Source of the DNA: Armatimonadota bacterium
GTDB lineage: Bacteria > Armatimonadota > Fimbriimonadia > Fimbriimonadales > Fimbriimonadaceae
DNA length: 64,000 nucleotides
NCBI GenBank assembly: GCA_037138755.1
Contig: JBAXHT010000001.1
Span: forward strand, 1,831,805 to 1,895,804
Reading direction: 5' to 3'
The notes below the pieces were generated by a model that saw nothing but the letters and a program-made list of their open reading frames with translations, did not search any database and had not been told where the DNA came from. Each line of letters starts with the position of its first letter. Position 1 is the stretch's first letter. Shown here in pieces: positions 7,996-15,716 of the stretch. The position numbers and the translations under genes are program-made.

Positions 7996-8859
7996 TTAGG
8001 GGGCTATATATACTTTACACCTTCCGGCCTCGACTTCGTTGAGCCACCAGTCGATGCCATACTTGCGACCATTGCCGTGGAGCCGCAGCATGTAGTATTT
8101 CGAAAAGTTCTTTTTGTCGTTCGGTGAAAACGCCGGACACCAGCCGGCCTGACAAGCCGAGGAATGCTGAATCGTCAGTCCCTTGTACTTAAATGACTTC
8201 AGCAAAGCTCGGTTTTTGGGAAACGAACCATAGGGTGGGCAGAATGGCATGTTTGCCGGAACCCCCAGCTTCTGGAGTTTAAGATTCATCCCTGCAATCT
8301 CGGACATAACTGTCGCGTCACTCATCTTGCGCAAATCGTTATGGTGAATCGTGTGGTTTCCGATCTCCGATCCCCAGCCCTGCAACATCTGGATTTTTTT
8401 CTTCTGCAGACTCTGTTGGCCCCAAAGATTTGGCAACACGTACCAGGTCCCCACGACCGGAAAATCGGGATGCTCTTCAGAGAACTTCTTCCAGATTCCT
8501 ACCGCACAAGCAGGGTCGATTGAGCCGTCCTTGAGGATGTGAAACTGGTTGTCGTGTGCATCATCAAACGTGATGACAACTGGAGTCTTGCCACTCGGCA
8601 CCTGCATCTGGTTGTTCACGTAGTCGGTCACGGTGACCGGCCGAAAGCCCATCCGATACATTCGCTCCAGGTCGCCCCGGAACTTTGAGGCAGACCGGAA
8701 CATCAAGTTGTTTCCTTCCTTAATGTGATGGTACATCACGATGAAAACCCTACCGTTCAAGTTGCCCTTAGGAGCAACTACGGGAGGCTTAACCTTTACT
8801 TTTCCGCCCTGCGCTGCGGGTTGCCCTGGGTGAAAAAGAAGAGCGAACGGAATGAACAT
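7996..8859 (-). CDS. Exported polysaccharide deacetylase (NodB-like)
   Basis: A 287-residue protein with a short hydrophobic N-terminus and NodB-fold motifs: VVITFDDAHD (Asp pair), GNHTIHHNDL (metal-binding His pair spaced by three) and FCPPYGSFPK. Substrates in the family include peptidoglycan, chitin and exopolysaccharide; which one applies here cannot be told. A good ribosome-binding site (AGGAAGGT) lies 11 nt before the ATG, with TACACT further upstream, so this is a leadered gene. Confidence 0.85.
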   Translation of the reverse strand: MFIPFALLFHPGQPAAQGGKVKVKPPVVAPKGNLNGRVFIVMYHHIKEGNNLMFRSASKFRGDLERMYRMGFRPVTVTDYVNNQMQVPSGKTPVVITFDDAHDNQFHILKDGSIDPACAVGIWKKFSEEHPDFPVVGTWYVLPNLWGQQSLQKKKIQMLQGWGSEIGNHTIHHNDLRKMSDATVMSEIAGMNLKLQKLGVPANMPFCPPYGSFPKNRALLKSFKYKGLTIQHSSACQAGWCPAFSPNDKKNFSKYYMLRLHGNGRKYGIDWWLNEVEAGRCKVYIAP

Positions 8860-8980
8860 AATGTTGGGCTACCTTCCTGTAGTGTACTGGCAAGAAAGGA
8901 GTTAAGTGGCCATCCTGGCCCTTATTGCGCCCGCCAATCCGTTGGCTGTAGGTAGGGACGCGAGGTTTGACAGAAAAGAT

Positions 8981-9787
8981 TCAGATTTCGATGACCATGC
9001 CATCAAAACCCGGAACGATGTCATAGGGTCGCAGGATTTCTTCGAGTTCAGCGTGGGTTAAATCCCCGCCCGCTGTATGGTGCGTCGTCACCACTTGGGC
9101 TCCCTCGCGCAGCGCACCCGAATGGCGCAAGCGCGAGACAACCTCGACGCACTGCGCCAAATCCATGTGACCGACGTAAGGTGTCTTCACCTTGCCGTCA
9201 GAGCACTCGATCACCAAAGCGTCCAACTGCCGCGCTACCAGAACACCATACGTCGATTCCGAATACACCCCTGTATCGGTTGCGTACAAGAATGACACTC
9301 CATTCTTGGCGAAAATCAGATTGTGGCACTCCTCTCCGGGCGTGTGCGTTGCCTCAACCGGAATCACCTCATACCCTTCGTGAAGATAGACCTCGTTCTT
9401 AAACGTCCTAACCAAATCGATAGGCCATTTCGGATACTTCTCGTTGATCAAGCCGCAGACCGTCTCATTGCCGTAGACCGTGAACTCCAGCTCTTCGCAT
9501 TCAACAAACGGAAATAACCCGTATTGCAGCTCCGACAAACAAAGATGATCCCCATCTGAATGAGTAAAGAACAACGCTGTCCAATCCCGCGCCTCTAGCC
9601 CGCAAGCGTTGAGCTGGCAAAGCGTATCCGGCCCTAAGTCAATCTTCAGGGTGCCATCAACAATCGCTGCCGCCCGAGTCCGGATCTCCTTCCCGCGATG
9701 CTGTCGAGCATATGCACTCACCCGGTCGTTCCCATAAAACGCGGGGATGCCGTCGGAGCCACCAGTGCCAAGGAGTCGAACCTGCAT
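8981..9787 (-). CDS. Metallo-beta-lactamase fold hydrolase, PhnP-like
   Basis: About 268 residues from MQVRLLGTGGSDGIPAF. Metal-site motifs: FTHSDGDHLCL in place of the usual HxHxDH, VEATHTPGEECH, YATDTG and VTTHHTAGG. The second His of the first motif is replaced by Asp, which is unusual and might change metal loading. The start at 9787 matches the family start and lies 4 nt after the stop of the upstream gene (9792), so the two are probably an operon. Confidence 0.75.
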   Translation of the reverse strand: MQVRLLGTGGSDGIPAFYGNDRVSAYARQHRGKEIRTRAAAIVDGTLKIDLGPDTLCQLNACGLEARDWTALFFTHSDGDHLCLSELQYGLFPFVECEELEFTVYGNETVCGLINEKYPKWPIDLVRTFKNEVYLHEGYEVIPVEATHTPGEECHNLIFAKNGVSFLYATDTGVYSESTYGVLVARQLDALVIECSDGKVKTPYVGHMDLAQCVEVVSRLRHSGALREGAQVVTTHHTAGGDLTHAELEEILRPYDIVPGFDGMVIEI

Positions 9788-9791
9788 CGTA

Positions 9792-10319
9792 CTAAAAGTC
9801 CTTAAGACTCCACATATTAACCCCGATTTTCGGAACAAGATGCGAACTACTAGTGTCTAAGGCCTCCGAATTGAGGCTTTTGGCGACGAGGCAGAAGTCG
9901 CTTGCCCGCTCTTTGCCCGGTCTCTCAAGCTCTTCCTGGATCGCCCGGGCCGCGGCAAACAGCTCAAATCCGTCCAGAACCTCTCCTTCAGCTGAGACCA
10001 CAATCGGCGAAAAGTAAATCTGTGTTGCCTCCAAAATCCGCCGCGGCTCTTCTTGATCTCTTGGCGCAACCTCGACCGAGCAAGTCAATTCCGAAAGCCG
10101 AGCTACCCCGTACTCAAGCCCGTCCGCAACGGGAGAAGCCAAAGCTGTAGACCGTTTATTCGTCCCATCCCGATCCCAAGCTGCCATCTGCGCCGCGATC
10201 CGGGCGTACCGAACGAACTGGCTCCGATCCCCCGGCTCTCGCTCTGGCTGAAGCAACTCAAGAAGAGCGTCGATCGATCCGTGATACTCAAGAACCCGAT
10301 AAGGGCGAAGCTCCAGCAT
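9792..10319 (-). CDS. Uncharacterised protein with a ParB-like sequence stretch
   Basis: A 175-residue soluble protein beginning MLELRPYRVLEYHGSIDAL. A stretch near residues 110-130 (PIVVSAEGEVLDGFELFAAA) recalls the ParB/sulfiredoxin nuclease fold core, where 'DGHHRLAAA' is usual; the His pair is missing, so this is weak. It is co-directional with the MBL hydrolase and divergent from ispA, 34 nt away. No function is assigned. Confidence 0.5.
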   Translation of the reverse strand: MLELRPYRVLEYHGSIDALLELLQPEREPGDRSQFVRYARIAAQMAAWDRDGTNKRSTALASPVADGLEYGVARLSELTCSVEVAPRDQEEPRRILEATQIYFSPIVVSAEGEVLDGFELFAAARAIQEELERPGKERASDFCLVAKSLNSEALDTSSSHLVPKIGVNMWSLKDF

Positions 10320-10340
10320 TGAACCTAGGTTACCCCTTGG

Positions 10341-10354
10341 TATCCTTATTCTGA
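10341..10354 (+). promoter_or_regulatory. -10-like TATCCT before ispA
   Basis: TATCCT at 10341-10346 is 7 nt from the ATG at 10354, consistent with leaderless transcription. On the other strand, TAACCT lies 7 nt before the start of the gene ending at 10319. Confidence 0.35.
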
Positions 10355-11316
10355 TGCCCCCAGAAGTCGCACTCGAGACCGCACAGCTAATGACCCTTCT
10401 GGGCGAAATGTCTGCAAAGGTGGACCAAAGGCTAAGCGAACTCCTGCCGAAAACCACCGAAGCCCCCGGCGAGCTTCACGAGGCAATGCGCTACTCCGCC
10501 CTTGCCCCCGGAAAACGCCTGCGCCCCGCCCTCGTCCTCCTCGCCGCCCAAGCCGTAGGCGGCAACGAACAAGCCGCGCTCGACGCCGGTTGCGCGCTCG
10601 AGATGATCCACGCCTTCTCTCTCATCCACGACGACCTGCCTGCCCTTGACAACGACGACCTCCGCCGAGGACTCCCCACCTGCCACATCAAGTTCGGCGA
10701 AGCCGTCGCCCTCCTCGCCGGTGACGCACTTTTCGCCCTCGCTTTCGAAGTCCTCGCCTCCCTCCCACTACCTGCCGCCCAAGTCGTCGAAATCCTCAAA
10801 GTCACCGCCAAATGCGTCGGCTCCGAGGGCCTCGTCGGCGGAGAAACGATTGACATTCTTAGCGAAGGCAAAGAAGTCTCCAAAGAAACTCTCGACCAAA
10901 TCCACCTCCGCAAAACTGCCTCCCTCATCGCCGCCGCCTGCGAGATAGGGGCACTTACTACAACTCCCCAGAATTGGGGAGTCGGTGAGCGCCAGCGAAC
11001 CGGTGGGGCTGTTGTAATCTCCGACCGGCCCACGTCCCCCCGCATCACCCTCAAAACCTATGGCGAATCCATCGGACTCGCCTTCCAAATCGCCGACGAC
11101 GTCCTCAACGAAACCGCCACCGCCGAACAACTCGGCAAAGCCGTCGGCTCCGACCGCGAACGAGGAAAAGCCACCTACCCCGCCCTCTACGGCCTCGAAG
11201 AATCCAAACAAAAAGCCCTCGACCTAGCCGCCCAAGCCTCCGCCCTCATCCAAAACTTCCCCAACGCCCCCACCCTCCGCTCCATCGCCCAATACTCAGT
11301 TCTGAGGATGAACTAA
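10354..11316 (+). CDS. ispA: Polyprenyl (farnesyl/geranylgeranyl-type) diphosphate synthase with an in-frame repeat insertion
   Basis: A 320-residue trans-prenyltransferase of isoprenoid synthesis. First Asp-rich motif HDDLPALDNDD; second QIADDVLN; lysine and GKRLRPALV motifs are present. Between GAL (residue 201) and KTYGES about 34 residues (TTTPQNWGVGERQRT and following, to RITL) interrupt the helix that normally joins these segments. This insert is encoded by a dispersed hairpin repeat (10963-11014 and flank) and contains no stop. Activity with the insert is plausible, since it falls at a surface loop between helices, but is untested. Codons here are strongly C-ending compared with neighbours. 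Confidence 0.9.
   Translation: MPPEVALETAQLMTLLGEMSAKVDQRLSELLPKTTEAPGELHEAMRYSALAPGKRLRPALVLLAAQAVGGNEQAALDAGCALEMIHAFSLIHDDLPALDNDDLRRGLPTCHIKFGEAVALLAGDALFALAFEVLASLPLPAAQVVEILKVTAKCVGSEGLVGGETIDILSEGKEVSKETLDQIHLRKTASLIAAACEIGALTTTPQNWGVGERQRTGGAVVISDRPTSPRITLKTYGESIGLAFQIADDVLNETATAEQLGKAVGSDRERGKATYPALYGLEESKQKALDLAAQASALIQNFPNAPTLRSIAQYSVLRMN
10963..11014 (+). repeat. Dispersed hairpin repeat family C, copy 1 (inside ispA)
   Basis: Perfect arms ACTCCCCA (10963-10970) and TGGGGAGT (10975-10982), followed by CGGTGAGCGCCAGCGAACCG. The same tail follows a longer perfect hairpin at 12334-12355. The copy is read through by the ispA frame. Confidence 0.7.
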
Positions 11317-11319
11317 AAA

Positions 11320-11784
11320 ATGGCCGACCCTGAGATAGTTCACGCCCTGTTACATGCCACAGGCGAGATGGTGGACCATGCACCCAGTGAAGTCGAAAAC
11401 GTCCCCGACGATTCATTCACCGAGTTCTTCAGATTCTTCTGGAGAATCCCAAAACTGGCTCTGAAGTTCTTAGCGACCTCGCTCTTCCTCTGCCCATTCC
11501 TTCTCTACATCAGCATGTTTGCCCAAGGCACCGGAACTGGAGACATCGAACCCGCAGCCAAAATCGCCGAACTCCAAGACTTGCGCTGGGCCGACCTTCT
11601 CCTCCCAACCTTCTGCGGCTTCCACTGGTTCTACTTTCGATCTCGGCGCGAAAACCAGACCGACATCGGAAAGTGGAAGACCCGCATGTACGGCCGGTGG
11701 ATCGCCCTCGCTCTCGTCGCTGGCGCGGCAGTTGCCTTGGCGTCAGTTTTGAGAGAACAGTCGATCCTCCAGACGCAAAAGTGA
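11320..11784 (+). CDS. Small membrane protein, unknown
   Basis: A 154-residue protein starting 3 nt after ispA. Two hydrophobic segments are evident, near residues 45-65 (ALKFLATSLFLCPFLLYISM) and 128-145. A charged stretch separates them. No family was recognised. It is the first of four consecutive small membrane genes downstream of ispA, and a family B repeat follows its stop codon by 2 nt. Confidence 0.6.
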   Translation: MADPEIVHALLHATGEMVDHAPSEVENVPDDSFTEFFRFFWRIPKLALKFLATSLFLCPFLLYISMFAQGTGTGDIEPAAKIAELQDLRWADLLLPTFCGFHWFYFRSRRENQTDIGKWKTRMYGRWIALALVAGAAVALASVLREQSILQTQK

Positions 11785-11786
11785 CC

Positions 11787-11813
11787 TCTCCTGGAACGCG
11801 GAAGCCACCTTCT
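11787..11813 (+). repeat. Hairpin repeat family B, copy 2
   Basis: CTCTCCTGGAACGCGGAAG, CCAC, CTTCT. Compared with copy 1, the stem changes C to A on one side and G to T on the other, so pairing is kept. Confidence 0.55.
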
Positions 11814-11890
11814 AATCTCCAAAAAGCCAGGATGCACCAATTCGAAACCAACCCCGAAGAACCGAAGTATTCTCTCCTAAGGCGAACAAA

Positions 11891-12361
11891 ATGAAAACCT
11901 GGTGGCCGTTCAGCGACCGAACAGTCAAGGTTATTATCTTGACTGGAAGCACCGTAGGATGCACCGGAGGTTTCCTCTATCTGCTAGGCGTTATGAGCCT
12001 AAATTACGACCGTTTAAACAATTCAGCAGTGGCATTCCTCGTGCTTACCGTCATCGGCTTGTTGTGCACTTTCGTGCCATTCAGCTCTTGCATGATCCGC
12101 CTCACCAGGCTACGAAAGGGAGGAGCCAGCAAGGAAGGTCTCAAACCTCTCCGCAAACTCGGAATGCTCACCCTCCTCCCCTTCTACATTCCCCATGTTT
12201 TCCTGATGGCCTCTGGGCTATGGTTCGAAACCACCGGCAAAGACCGCCTCGAACAGCTAAACAAACAAGCCTCCTACGAGTACAAACAACGCCTCCTCGC
12301 TAGAAAAGCCGCCCGGGATCGAGCCAACAAAGTACCTCCCTTAGATAAGGGAGGTCGGTGA
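11891..12361 (+). CDS. Small membrane protein with a repeat-derived C-terminus
   Basis: A 156-residue protein with three hydrophobic segments (about residues 12-35, 50-70 and 93-112). The last residues, KVPPLDKGGR, and the stop are encoded by the family C hairpin at 12334-12355, so its original 3' end was probably replaced or extended by the repeat. No function recognised. Confidence 0.6.
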   Translation: MKTWWPFSDRTVKVIILTGSTVGCTGGFLYLLGVMSLNYDRLNNSAVAFLVLTVIGLLCTFVPFSSCMIRLTRLRKGGASKEGLKPLRKLGMLTLLPFYIPHVFLMASGLWFETTGKDRLEQLNKQASYEYKQRLLARKAARDRANKVPPLDKGGR

Positions 12362-12385
12362 GCTCCGGCGAACCGGGAGAGTTAG
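12334..12385 (+). repeat. Dispersed hairpin repeat family C, copy 2
   Basis: Perfect 10-bp arms ACCTCCCTTA / TAAGGGAGGT around GA (12334-12355), then CGGTGAGCTCCGGCGAACCG, nearly the tail of the ispA copy. It covers the 3' end of one gene and abuts the TTG start of the next. Confidence 0.7.
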
Positions 12386-12389
12386 ACGA

Positions 12390-12689
12390 TTGACACCAGA
12401 CCCCGAGCTAAAAGACCTGCAACCCCTCACGTCGGACCCCAGACCGGATATGTCATGGTGGTCCGAAGGACTCTTCATCCTCTCCATCTTCCCTCCGCTA
12501 TCCCCGCTGATCTTAAAGCTGGACTACATGTTCTTGCCACTACTCGTCGTCCTCTACCCCGGAGTGCTCTCCGCGCTGTACTTCGCCCTCCTTGTCACTA
12601 AGCCTTCGCGGCTCAAGAATCGCCTAAAAGCAATAACACTCGGAACAACTCTAGGGACCCTCATCCTTGTCGGCTACTGGTACAACTAG
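12390..12689 (+). CDS. Small membrane protein, unknown
   Basis: A 99-residue protein with a TTG start directly after the family C repeat. Hydrophobic segments near residues 25-65 and 80-97. No recognised family. The TTG start is uncertain; the next gene starts 1 nt after its stop. Confidence 0.45.
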   Translation: MTPDPELKDLQPLTSDPRPDMSWWSEGLFILSIFPPLSPLILKLDYMFLPLLVVLYPGVLSALYFALLVTKPSRLKNRLKAITLGTTLGTLILVGYWYN

Positions 12690-12690
12690 C

Positions 12691-12981
12691 GTGAAGCCCG
12701 AAGTCGAAGCCGCCATCGAATCTCGCCGCCAATGGTTCTGGGTTTGGGTTGTTGGCGTGTGTGGGGGTTTCGGAGTCGCAATCTTCTTTCAAATGCTTGG
12801 ACAAAACCTTCTCGGAAACTGGGTGCTGCTGATTGCAGCACTCTTCGGGAGTGGCTTGATCCTGTTCGTTCAAACTCTTCGTCTTCAAAAAGCTCTTATG
12901 GCTTGGATCGTGTTTATCGGTGCTATTTGCGCGATCATCACCTCACTGTTTTTCGCGTTCGTGGAAGCAATGATGGGCTGA
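12691..12981 (+). CDS. Small membrane protein, unknown
   Basis: A 96-residue protein starting at GTG (VKPEVEAAIESRR). Three hydrophobic helices: about residues 16-38, 42-60 and 67-90. The GTG at 12691 was preferred over an upstream in-frame TTG because it begins 1 nt after the preceding stop. Fourth of the small membrane genes following ispA. Confidence 0.55.
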   Translation: MKPEVEAAIESRRQWFWVWVVGVCGGFGVAIFFQMLGQNLLGNWVLLIAALFGSGLILFVQTLRLQKALMAWIVFIGAICAIITSLFFAFVEAMMG

Positions 12982-13041
12982 CCCACCAGCCGGAGTCGCC
13001 AACGACTAGCGACGAAGCGCATCCCGAATCACAGAACCCGA

Positions 13042-13071
13042 TAAACAAGAAAGCCCCACCCGAGGGTGGGG
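13042..13071 (-). terminator. Terminator of the first flagellin gene
   Basis: On the minus strand CCCCACCC / GGGTGGGG forms the stem, followed by CTTTCTTGTTT. It lies about 30 nt beyond the flagellin stop. Confidence 0.75.
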
Positions 13072-13101
13072 TTGGTCTTGTCTTTCGTTGAGCAAAGGTT
13101 A

Positions 13102-14532
13102 TTAGCCGCGGAGAAGAGAAAGGACACCCTGACCGGACTGGTTGGCTTGTCCGAGGATAGCCATGCCTGCCTGCTCCATTACTTGAAGCTTGGTGTAGTT
13201 CGTCATTTCCTGTGCGATGTCGAGGTCTCGGATCGAGCTCTCGGAAGCCGACAGGTTCTCTCGCATGCTGGTAAGTGACCGGCTGTTCGTCTCAAGAACG
13301 TTGCGCTGGAAGTTACCGATCTTTCCACGCATCGAGCTGACTTCTTCGATCGCCTTGTCGATGACCGCAAGGGCATTGGTGGCGTTCTGGGCCGTCGAAA
13401 CGTCCAAGTTATTCATCGTGGTACCCGAAACGATTCCGGTGCCGAGTTGGCTTGATCCCATGTTTCGGAGGGCCAGGTTAGCAGTGACGCCAGCAAGGAA
13501 TCCGATTTGGAAGCTAGAGTCAGCCGCCATCACTCGTCCGACGGCTGCTGCTGCCGAGACTGCGTTACCACCTTCTCCAATCTGTAGCTTGTTACCATTC
13601 TGATCCGAAAGGGTGAGACCGTCTGCGCCTGATCGTCCGCCGGTGAACAGTGCTGCAATGCCGCCGATGGTGACGGTTGCCGCAGCATCCACACCTGTGG
13701 TGTTCGCAGTGGTATTGGCAGCGGAGCTGACAACGCCAGTCGTATCCGTAAACGTGATCTGTCGGTTCGATCCGGTTTGCACGGACTGGAAGGTGAGCTG
13801 GTTGCCCGCTGCGTTCCATGACGCCGTGACGCCGGTCTGAGCCGAAGCTGCATTGAAGACGTTGGCGAGAGAAGCACCAGTGGTACCGGCCGAGATGTTG
13901 AAGTTGACACCGTTGAGAGCAACGGTTCCCGATTGAAGGGCACCGGTGGTGAGCAACGAAGTCGCCGTGTAGAGCGCTCGAGTAGCTGCCGTAGTCTGAG
14001 CCAAGGTGATGAGACCGTTGGAAGTGATTGAAGTGGTTCCCAGGGATCCGCCGAAGCTGAAGCCTGCGATCTTGGTCTGGTTCGAGATCTGCGTGGTGGT
14101 ACCAGCCGATCCGTCGAGGAGCTTTCGACCCGAGTACGTAACCGTGGTCGAAATTCGGTCAATGGACGAGATGATCGAGTTGATCTGATCTTGGTTAGCA
14201 GCAACCTGAGCAGCCGTAAGAGTTGCCGAGTTACCGGATGCGATGGCAAGACCTCGAGCGTCGCTGAGTAGCTTGCTCATTTCACCGAGAGCGTTCTCGG
14301 CGGTCTTTGCATAGTTGAGAGCCTCTTGGTTGTTTCGCAGTGCGGCATCCATCGAGTTGATCTGTGAGCGGAAGAGCTCCGAAGAGATCAATCCGGCTGG
14401 ATCGTCCGATGCATCCTTGATGCGAAGACCTGAGCTGAGCTTGCCTTGCGACTTGCCGAGCATGTCTGAGACTTGATTGACGCTATTAAATGCGCTGAGG
14501 GCGCCGACGTTAGTGTTGATACGAAATGACAT
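13102..14532 (-). CDS. Flagellin A (filament protein)
   Basis: A 476-residue flagellin. N-terminal D0/D1 region begins MSFRINTNVGALSAFNSVNQ and the C-terminal D1/D0 region ends SGQGVLSLLRG. The central region contains a flagellin IN-type segment (GALQSGTVALNGVNFNIS). It is exported through the flagellar type III system; no other flagellar genes are in the window. The leader is about 190 nt with AAGGAAGG before the ATG and an inverted repeat at 14674-14726, suggesting regulated transcription. It has a close paralogue at 21222-22649. Confidence 0.95.
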   Translation of the reverse strand: MSFRINTNVGALSAFNSVNQVSDMLGKSQGKLSSGLRIKDASDDPAGLISSELFRSQINSMDAALRNNQEALNYAKTAENALGEMSKLLSDARGLAIASGNSATLTAAQVAANQDQINSIISSIDRISTTVTYSGRKLLDGSAGTTTQISNQTKIAGFSFGGSLGTTSITSNGLITLAQTTAATRALYTATSLLTTGALQSGTVALNGVNFNISAGTTGASLANVFNAASAQTGVTASWNAAGNQLTFQSVQTGSNRQITFTDTTGVVSSAANTTANTTGVDAAATVTIGGIAALFTGGRSGADGLTLSDQNGNKLQIGEGGNAVSAAAAVGRVMAADSSFQIGFLAGVTANLALRNMGSSQLGTGIVSGTTMNNLDVSTAQNATNALAVIDKAIEEVSSMRGKIGNFQRNVLETNSRSLTSMRENLSASESSIRDLDIAQEMTNYTKLQVMEQAGMAILGQANQSGQGVLSLLRG

Positions 14533-14673
14533 GTGACCTTCCTTGTGTCGTGAACCAGACTTTCCACCATTCCTTGGTTTCCAGTTTTTACGATCCCGTT
14601 TCGATTTCCTTAAACCGGTTTCGTGATCGAGATCGCTGGTTCAACGATCCTCGTTCATTTACTTGTTTCCATC

Positions 14674-14726
14674 CCCAGCACAATTACCATCCTAGTAAAA
14701 TTACCAGTATTGGTATATGTGCTGGG
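14674..14726 (-). promoter_or_regulatory. Long inverted repeat upstream of flagellin A
   Basis: Outer arms CCCAGCACA (14674-14682) and TGTGCTGGG (14718-14726) enclose ATTACCA direct copies and a short TACCA..TGGTA inverted pair. It lies between the divergent flagellin and asparaginase-like genes. It could be an operator or a leader hairpin. Confidence 0.4.
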
Positions 14727-14825
14727 TTTTGACTTTTGAGTTTTGACTTTTGGGTTTGGAGTTGGGAGATGGGAGTTGGGGGGCGAAGTCACCTGCGGAC
14801 AATCCCAGGCTGTACACTCTCCCGC

Positions 14826-15710
14826 ATGACAACTGTTCTCGCCTCATGGAAAGAGCCTGGCAAAGTCGGTATGGATGCGGCCTTAGCTGCTCGGCGTGCC
14901 GGAGCCGATCTGCTCACGATGATCGAAAAAGGTCTTGCCGCTTGCGAACTGGACCCAGAGTTGTTGGCTATCGGCCTCGGCTCTCTCCCGAACGCCGACG
15001 GCGTGATGGAACTCGATGCTTCAATCATGAACGGTTCTGATCTAAACGCAGGTGCGGTCTGCGCGGTCCAGGGACTCTGCCCAGTCATCTCTCTCGCGCG
15101 CGCGGTAATGGAGAAGACTCCGCATGTGATGCTGTCTGGCGATCAAGCCCGCAGGTTTGGCATCTCGCTTGGAATGGAGCCCATGAACCTCATGACCGCC
15201 GAGAATATCGCTAAATACGACGAGTGGAAGCGAGGCGAGGCGGACAAGTTCTACGTTCACTCTTCAACCGAGAGCCACGATACGGTGACGATGCTCGCAC
15301 TTGAAGATCTTGGTCAGCCGCACCTAGTCGCCGCCTCTGCGACCAGCGGACTCGCCTGGAAGCTGCCAGGCCGAGTAGGTGACTCGCCGATCATCGGAGC
15401 AGGGATCTACGCAGACGATGAAATCGGAGCAGCCGGAGCGACTGGGCTGGGTGAAGAACTTTGGAAGGCGAGTGCTTCGTTCCGAACTACTCGTAACATG
15501 GAGGCCGGGATGTCTGCTGTCGAAGCCTGTGAAGAAACCATCCGCCACATGATGCGCCGCCAGCCCGAGTCACTCACTTTGCCCTGCGTCGTCTTTGCCC
15601 TGAGAAAGGATGGGGATTTTGGAGCGGCGACTACCAAGGGTGAATTTCCCCTATGGATCAGCCGAAATGAACATGTGGAGTATCGCGAGTACCCCGCATT
15701 AGTGCTGTAA
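14826..15710 (+). CDS. Isoaspartyl peptidase/L-asparaginase (glycosylasparaginase-like Ntn hydrolase)
   Basis: About 294 residues. The autoprocessing site is HDTVTMLAL, with Thr as the new N-terminal nucleophile after cleavage. It is followed by the usual GDSPIIGAGIYADDEIGAAG segment. Family enzymes hydrolyse Asn, isoaspartyl dipeptides or GlcNAc-Asn. The ATG at 14826 was chosen because the family N-terminus starts there and TACACT lies 7 nt upstream. The upstream tract 14735-14785 is a TTTTGA/GGAGTTGGGAG low-complexity repeat. Confidence 0.85.
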   Translation: MTTVLASWKEPGKVGMDAALAARRAGADLLTMIEKGLAACELDPELLAIGLGSLPNADGVMELDASIMNGSDLNAGAVCAVQGLCPVISLARAVMEKTPHVMLSGDQARRFGISLGMEPMNLMTAENIAKYDEWKRGEADKFYVHSSTESHDTVTMLALEDLGQPHLVAASATSGLAWKLPGRVGDSPIIGAGIYADDEIGAAGATGLGEELWKASASFRTTRNMEAGMSAVEACEETIRHMMRRQPESLTLPCVVFALRKDGDFGAATTKGEFPLWISRNEHVEYREYPALVL

Positions 15711-15716
15711 TCATCT

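Noticed and set aside
7985-8007. 7-bp inverted repeat ATAGCCC/GGGCTAT between the deacetylase and HlyC-like genes
   Set aside because: Short, no T run on the coding strand, and overlaps a stop codon. It could be a leader hairpin but there is too little to call it.
13530-14249. Long open frame on the minus strand inside flagellin A (239 codons), and similar ones in flagellin B
   Set aside because: Out-of-frame shadow of the flagellin codon pattern, with Arg/Pro/Ser-rich content and no homology. The paralogue shows the same artefact.
14533-14735. Possible cyclic-di-GMP riboswitch in the flagellin A leader
   Set aside because: The GEMM-type conserved core was not found. Only an inverted repeat is present.
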